From Chrysopilus asiliformis (taxonomy: Eukaryota > Arthropoda > Insecta > Diptera > Rhagionidae), in the NCBI GenBank assembly GCA_964034945.1, contig OZ035962.1, positions 102,126,784 through 102,190,783 on the forward strand: a stretch of 64,000 nt of DNA. The letters are read 5' to 3'. Position numbers and translations under genes: made by a program. This document shows, one piece after another, positions 57,767 through 64,000 of the stretch. The stretch's first letter is position 1; every line of letters starts with the position of its first letter. The notes below the pieces were generated by a model. The model had not been told where the DNA came from, ran no database searches, and was given only the letters and a program-made list of their open reading frames with translations.

Positions 57767-59508
57767 GGATTCGAAATTAGAAGGCTGAAAATTACTACCA
57801 AAAGGTTTTCATTTCGATACTACTTCGCAATTTAAGTCGGGCTACCGAAATCGATCATTTCCAATTTTCCTGGACAATTACTTGAGAAAATTGTTACTCC
57901 AATAGTTTGTCGATTCCACAAGCCATTGTAAATATCATTAAATTCTTCTCATAGACTATGTTTAGATTGAGACCTTCCAGACGCCTGCAACGGCTCCTCT
58001 TCGCGCCTGACTGTTTAGATAAAATTAGTGTTTATTCAACAATAAAATTATGAAGAAAAAATCATAATTTTGTTATTGCGTTACGTTACGATAACATTTC
58101 GCATTCCTGTTTTTTACCTGAATGTCACAATCTCAAAAATCTGAATGCGTTATTTTGTACATTTAACCATTTTATATATTTTTAATGTTGAACACACGAT
58201 AAAAAAAAATCTGGAAAGTGTAAATATTGTGAACTGAAATAGACCAATTCATCCCGATCCACTGGTATTCAGGTTTTGTCCCAGTCGATAGGACAGGATT
58301 CCATTAGGTCACAAGAGCCACCCCTTTTCACCGTAATTTACATAACGTGAATCCCATCACCGTTACCGGTCGCAGTTTAAATGTAAATGCGCTGCAGATT
58401 ACATGAATTCTGCAAATTGCATTAAGCGTGTATGCATTAATTTTGTACACCCCCATCCGCACTTTTAAATCGTATACTATGTACGAAATACAAAATACGG
58501 GGACGATTTCGTTCATACGTGCTGACTACTTACTATAGGTAGATAAAACGACCTTAGGTTGAAAATAAGCGCTTAGTCCGCTAACAACTATACTCGCATT
58601 TATAGGGTGGTGCTGCGAACACTGCAATTTTCAGCGATTTCTTTTTCGTTTTTTTTTTTGCTTTTCGGCCGAGTTTTGTTATTTACCTCATGCCAAAACC
58701 GTACATCGCCGTGTATTGCATTTTCTCATATTGCAATTGCATTGCTATAAACTAGGGGTGTTATTGGGATAGGGAATTTTCCCATTCAGCATGCAATATC
58801 AACAGACAGAGCCTAGTTTAGCCCGGATGAAATAGGGCCCTATCCATTGTTGTACTATTTAATCCTTGCTCGTTTCTCTTTTTGTTGGAAACTTTTTGCC
58901 AATTTCAAAACTCTATATGTTGTAAAATTTACGTATATAGCCCGGCGTTTGGCATTTTAATTTCTATGGAGTTCCCAGTTGATAGTTAGCGAAAAAGTTT
59001 ATGCATTCGAGAATTTCACAATATGCTAATTTTTGGAATTTCAAACCGTAATTTTCAGTTGTTCAATCGTACCGCTTTTTCAACTTTTCTATTGATTTCA
59101 GCTAAAGGATTTTTCGATTTCTCTATCGCTTAAAGCATCTATCCCGCTCCCAATTTCCCGCGCTTTTCCATTTATTAATGCTGGTTTGTATTCACCATAG
59201 TATGTTATTAGTTTATTCCTACTGGGAATATTGGAGGAAGTTTTAGTTTTATAGCAAACGGAATTATGCCGATGGAGATGAAAAGAATTGCACCAATTCT
59301 GGAAAATTTGGTATTGTAATCAATTCTATGTCGTTTGGCAGGAAACTTATAACAACACAATGAGGATAATTTATTTCAAAATTTGGAATAGATACCTTCG
59401 GAATTTCTGCATGCTGGTGATCGTCAATAAATCGCGCCAACACATGCATTGAAATTAAATGAAAAGAAATTTTAATCTTGAACACATAAATTTTTAATTA
59501 TACCCGTA
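57767..59508. other. no gene recognised
   Basis: Low-copy AT-rich DNA; ORFs at 58328 and 59264 (- strand) are unrecognised. Confidence 0.35.
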
Positions 59509-59512
59509 TGGT

Positions 59513-59955
59513 GAAACCAAAGGGTATATTAAATTTGCCTTACCGTTTGTAACGCCAAGATCCCGTCATCACACACAAAAATGAATTACACCAGTGTGTT
59601 TAGAATGATAAAAAAAATTGAATTTTGCATGTCCGTCCGTCTGTCTGTCTGTCCGTCCGTCCGTCTGTGGCGCGGATTGCGGGCACACGGATTGAGCTAG
59701 AGACTTGAAATTTTGCGTGGATCCGTTTTTCGTAAAATGCGAGGCTAAGTTCGTTAATGATCAAAAATGGACCATTAGTCCATACGCACGAAAACATTTT
59801 TTGCAAATATCTCAAAAACGGTGCATCTTATCAAAAAAGTCCAAGGATATGGTTCTACATATAACTCCCGTACGTCAAATCCGATTGGAATAAATTTTAA
59901 AAAATCTTACTGAAAAGTTTGACTTCAAAGTGGAATTTTGGTACAACTGTTCGCC
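59513..59955 (+). mobile_element. (GTCY)n-cored element, family A (3'-truncated)
   Basis: Starts cccgtatggtgaaacc and follows the family blocks through the core (59630-59670) to 'gtacaactgttcg'. The subterminal inverted repeat and hairpin are missing. Confidence 0.8.
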
Positions 59956-61690
59956 ATCAAAAATCAAAATACAGCGGCTATAAATTTGAAAAGTATCTAC
60001 AATTAGCCTAAAGTATTTTATGGCAGCATTAAAAATATGGAAAATTTCAAATTCTTCTCCATTCCAAATACGTTCTCCCTAATACCATTAAACCTTATGA
60101 AATCTTAATGATTTGCCTTAAAAACTGAAATCTACCTGCAATAATCGTTAGTAAGCTGTCAACACTTGCAGTTTGCTGTGGAACTAAAAACATTTTCAAG
60201 AAAAAATGCGAAGAAATTTTTTTTTCTACATATAAAAAAAAAAATTTTTTTTTCTACATATTTTTTTTCTGCAATGGCAATTTCTCAGTTTTAAGCACTC
60301 AATATGTAAAACTTTCTTAGAAACTCTTATCGTTTTTTTAATGGGAGTGGTACTTTTTACTTGAGCCAGAGACTATATGGAAGTAAAGTTAAGGACGAAA
60401 AAAAAGTTTATTATCAAGCAATTTGATGCCAGAAACCATCGTTTTATGCTGTGCTAGCAAATCCAAAGTATTTTTACCCCACTCACTCTATAAAAATTCC
60501 TGAATATATACGAATATAGCTTTTCAGATCGCTGATGTGCCTGAATTGTTTATAAAAATTTCAAGCTACAATAGAAAAAAAAAAACAAAAATCGTGAAAA
60601 ATTGTCCCAAAAGTTTGAAAGTAACTTTGCGATAAAAATAAAATTGGATGTGATGGTGGAAGAGCTAACAAAAAAAAACACTTTGGTTAAGGGTCGTAAA
60701 GGGGCATTGTGCAGTCGAGTTCTTTTTTCGGTGAGTTTGACAAAAACAACTTTGAAATTAGTCGAAGCTAGCTAACATGTGCGCCCTCTGATGATAATGC
60801 TCTACCATGGGCTTCAAAAATGTTAACTCGCGGGAGTCCTTTAGACTGGAGTTTTGGCTTGCACACAGGGATTCGAGTTTTATTTTTCAGCTATCTGGAT
60901 GGGTGCTCCTGGTGGGTCATCGGCGACCTACCTTGGCCTTAGCAAATTGAATGCCTGAGCCCATATGCGCACAGCCTCACCACGTAAAAATATTACAGTG
61001 CGAGATGGGGATATTTTGGGATAAAGTACTTCAAAAAAAAATTTTAATTTATCTAAAGAGAAAAAAACCCCCATTCTTACGCATTTTCCGGACAATGAAC
61101 ATTGGCAAACTCACTCCAATTTCAGTCATAAAAATATACTTCGGCCAATCATCTTTTGCGAAGAGTTACCGTAAAATTCAAGTCAATCGGCCTTCGTTTC
61201 ATTCTGTTCATCCTTACGTGAACAAGGAGTTTGTCATTTTTCTTGAGCCACTTAATTTCTCTACCTATATGTCATATGTTTTTTTGTGCTACATATTTGT
61301 TTTTTTTACGCCACTACAATACATTTGTGGTTACCTGGGCCATTTTTCACAATAGGAACCCTTTTAGATGATGTACCATCTCTTCAGTATATGGTGAATT
61401 GTACTCCTGTAGTCCTGGAAGGAACATAAATCCTTATGTGTAAAAAAAACTAGTTTTTTTTATTTAGGCATTATTTGCTTTTGTACTTGGGAAAATGGAT
61501 TTTTTTACCTGGACCTTAAAAGAGCCGTTTATTTCGTTCCCTTTAACGTAGGTTTGCACATTTGTTCATCATTTAACTTTGATATACGAGTTTAATTTTT
61601 CGTCAATTTTTTTTATCTATCTCCAATACTGAAATGTAGATCCGTTACTGAGATAAAGAGTTTTCAATACGTTTAAAAAATCCAGGGCTT
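59956..61690. other. no gene recognised
   Basis: Contains local duplication of 'tttttttttctacatat' (60219-60270). The 134-codon ORF (60951-61355) overlaps retro-element-like text ('aattcaagtcaatcggcctt') and is not a convincing gene. Confidence 0.35.
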
Positions 61691-61892
61691 CGACGCGTAT
61701 CTGTCTTTCGACTTCGACACAGCTCTTAACTCTTGACTTCGCCATATCAGCAGCTTCAAATTTCCTGGAATGACAGATCAGAATCACGTTTCGATTCATA
61801 GTTAAGTGACGATTCCGCGAAATTTCAAGCTGCAGATATGGCGAAGTCAAGAGTTAAAAGTTGCGTCGAAGTCGAAAGACAGAGACGCGTCG
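61691..61892. repeat. ~200-bp foldback with ~77-bp arms
   Basis: cgacgcgtatctgtctttcg, acttcgacacagctcttaac and tcttgacttcgccatatcag on the left are matched by the reverse complement of the right arm, which ends 'agagacgcgtcg', around a loop of about 45 bases. Likely a MITE or a head-to-head duplication. Confidence 0.8.
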
Positions 61893-61959
61893 GAATACAT
61901 GATTGGTGCCCAGAAATCAATTTCTTAACGCCTTATGAGAAAAAAGCGTTTTCCTTGAA

Positions 61960-62245
61960 TATGGTGGCTATTCGTCCTGTAATGACCGGAGAGCGCCGGA
62001 TTTAGGCATCCCGGCGTCCAGAGAACTAAACTTTTGTCCCAGAATTATGCAATCTAGAGTTGTAATTTCTTATCTATTAAAAAAACTAACCTCGAAACCG
62101 AAAAATTTTAGCCTGGAGCGCAGTTTCCTCATAAATCACTACATCTAGCGCATTTTTCTTAAAAAAATTTCCCGCGGCGAATTTTATTTATTAATTTTCA
62201 ATAGTGGGATGTTCTAAATTAAAAATAACTTCCATTTATTTCCGA
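61960..62245. repeat. decayed hAT-family fragment
   Basis: 'ggatttaggcatcccgg', 'aaacttttgtccca', 'gcctggagcgcagtttcc' and 'cccgcggcgaa' follow the motif order of 39379-40486. Another scrap ('cagtcccggaca') is at 63944. Confidence 0.5.
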
Positions 62246-62252
62246 TTTTTCT

Positions 62253-62750
62253 TTATTACTTTCCTCTTCTATAGAGGGATAGTATTGTATTCATGACGGA
62301 GACCGGCTCAAGAACGGGGGCAGATAGAAAATTTCTGACCAGTACGGAATCCGTTTCTGGCAAAATTATGAGAATATCCGTGCATCTGTCTGTCGGTCTG
62401 TCGGTCTGCCGGTCTGTCGATCTGTGGATCTGTCGATCTGTCGGTCTGCCGGTCTGTCGGTCTGTCGGTCCAGACGTCAGTTGTACGTATCTTAAATAAG
62501 AGAACGCGTTGACCTAGCAACTTGAAAAAAGTCTTTTTTTTTTTTGAAAATCTCTCGCAAACCATGCACTTATATGAAAAAATGCATATAATCAAATTTA
62601 TAGGACATAAAATTGTCCACATTTTTTCATTTACAAGGTCTTACGTATCTTTAACGGTTCTCAAGCGATTTGAAAAAACTACTTTTTTATGTATTTTCCG
62701 AAACTAAATATTGCAGAGAGAAGTTTTGTTTTAATCACAACTGATATTTT
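62253..62750 (+). mobile_element. (GTCY)n-cored element, family B (best copy)
   Basis: From 'ctttcctcttctatagaggg' and 'gtattgtattcatgacgga', through 'cggaatccgtttctggca', a (GTCY)n core (62380-62470), 'gagaacgcgttgacctagca', to 'gaaactaaatattgcagaga'. It aligns along its length with 2064-2560. Confidence 0.75.
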
Positions 62751-64000
62751 TTTGGAATTATCAAAGCTTTTCTCAACATTTTACCCCATTTGCCTTAATT
62801 TTCATATAATAATAAGACATTTAAGACCGATGCTACATCATTCTAAGGACAAACTAACCACACTGACTTTTATGTTGTATATGAGTCAGCCAGGATTCTC
62901 AGTATTTTTTTTTTCGAAGCTTTTCCTGGGACATAGTTTTTTTACTTTGATATTTATGTAATTTACAGGAGTAGCAGGTAAAGAGATTTGTCAGGATTAC
63001 CTTTTCATCAAAGCTGAACCAGGTTGAATTTACAGCCCTTTTATTTAGAGTACTCACAATGGAATTTCCTTGCAAATCACTGATTATCCCGATATACTCT
63101 GAGTTTTTTCAGCTGTTTTACACATGTAGCCTGGTTTCGTACAGATGTACAGATTTTACTGAATGAAGAAGGCTAGTTGGTATATTGCCTCGTTATCCAG
63201 GTATCTCTCAAGTACCTGCATTCATTCAGTCCGATTCAATGCAATTTTATCTCATCCTTTCTGATGAGATTTAGATTTACTTTTCCCCAAATTTCATGAG
63301 TTCCAAAGAGCAATTCTATAGAATGCCATGGTCAACCCTTTTTCGGCCCTATAGTGAATTCTCGGTTTCGAAATTACAACAATGGCTCTGCAAAGCGGAT
63401 CGGACCAACGGAGACGACAAGCCCCCAACAAAACAATTTCTTTTCAATTTCAATTGCATAATGGTTTAGGGTTAATGCTGTTAGTGTACTTAAACCGGGG
63501 TAGATTTTATCGGATTATATATTATTGAAAATGAGAATGAGATCCTTTTATGAGATATTATGTGAACATGGTGGACAAAAATATGTCCCTTCATTTTATT
63601 TTATTTTATTTTCTATATTCAATGAATGTATCTATGCTAGTACATACATGTGTGTTTGCTTTAAGCACATTAGCCGCAGGACCTAAATATCCCTTTGTCA
63701 GTGACCTAGAAGACATTCTTGGATTTTCCTACATACATGTCGCTGGCATTCGATTTAATCAGCTGAATAGCCGACGTCTTTTCTTCGCTGTTATAGTCGA
63801 GATCGAAATTAATGAAAATTAAACCTATTCTGATAATATGATTAATTTTTTTTTCTAAGTTTTTGAAACAATAATCTCCAAATGTTATCTAAGTTTAAAA
63901 ATATTTACAAAAAAAATCGGTTTTTTCCCCCAAAACGTCCGCAGACAGTCCCGGACATAAAACCTTTCCCGAATATTTCAATTTACAAATATATCTTATC
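62751..64000. other. no gene confidently recognised
   Basis: A 90-codon ORF at 63550-63822 has a hydrophobic start and a plausible-looking second half (AAGPKYPFVSDLEDILGF) but no recognised family. The rest is AT-rich. Confidence 0.3.

Noticed and set aside
60951..61355. 134-codon ORF as a gene
   Set aside because: Composition is AT-driven, there are no domains, and part of it resembles retro-element text found elsewhere in the window.

Overview
The window is nuclear DNA from a eukaryote, most likely an arthropod and probably a hexapod. It is AT-rich, genes are split by short GT-AG introns, and more than a dozen recognisable transposable-element copies fill the spaces. No bacterial operon, rRNA, complete tRNA or CRISPR array is visible. 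The mobile families seen fit an insect-like genome: short (GTCY)n-cored elements resembling dipteran mini-me/DINE-1, Tc1/mariner, hAT, PIF/Harbinger-type and piggyBac-type MITEs, and a miniature LTR element. The species cannot be named from the sequence.

Genes. (1) The last three exons of an Mpv17/PMP22-family membrane protein gene lie on the + strand (789-5198); its 5' exons lie before the window. (2) Eight exons of a wax-ester synthase/diacylglycerol acyltransferase (WS/DGAT, WSD1-like) gene lie on the + strand (8059-12086), with the HHxxxDG motif and an SNLPGP motif; the start-codon exon is not securely found. (3) Two phase-compatible exons of an unrecognised gene lie at 20366-20781. (4) A tiny two-exon - strand gene (56624-56097) encodes a 53-residue SAM-like domain. 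It sits inside a 1.9 kb AT-rich unit with terminal inverted repeats and repeat-dense flanks, so it is probably carried by a transposable element. A few orphan ORFs are listed with low confidence.

Layout. 1-330: (GTCY)n element fragment. 789-5640: Mpv17-like gene with three mobile elements in its first visible intron. 5.9-6.8 kb: orphan ORFs. 7.06-7.93 kb: two (GTCY)n elements. 8.06-12.2 kb: WS/DGAT gene, with a TTAA-flanked MITE and an 11.35 kb foldback MITE in its introns. 13.3-20 kb: MITEs, a long foldback and unannotated DNA. 20.4-22 kb: unknown gene and decayed repeats. 22-27.7 kb: mostly low-copy DNA with nothing recognised. 27.7-28.6 kb: broken mariner-type transposase fused to a (GTCY)n element. 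31.15-31.64 kb: 16-bp minisatellite. 34.74-35.80 kb: young miniature LTR element. 35.9-40.5 kb: nested repeats. 45-50 kb: repeat cluster including a Harbinger-type MITE in a tandem array, a TTAA MITE and a hAT MITE. 54-58 kb: MITEs and the SAM element. 59.5-64 kb: more (GTCY)n elements, a 200-bp foldback and unannotated DNA.

The two recognisable housekeeping-type genes, Mpv17-like and WS/DGAT, are in the same orientation but have no evident shared pathway. Most of the interest is in transposon biology: the SAM microgene element, the (GTCY)n family and its nested insertions, and several insertions dated or proved by target-site duplications.
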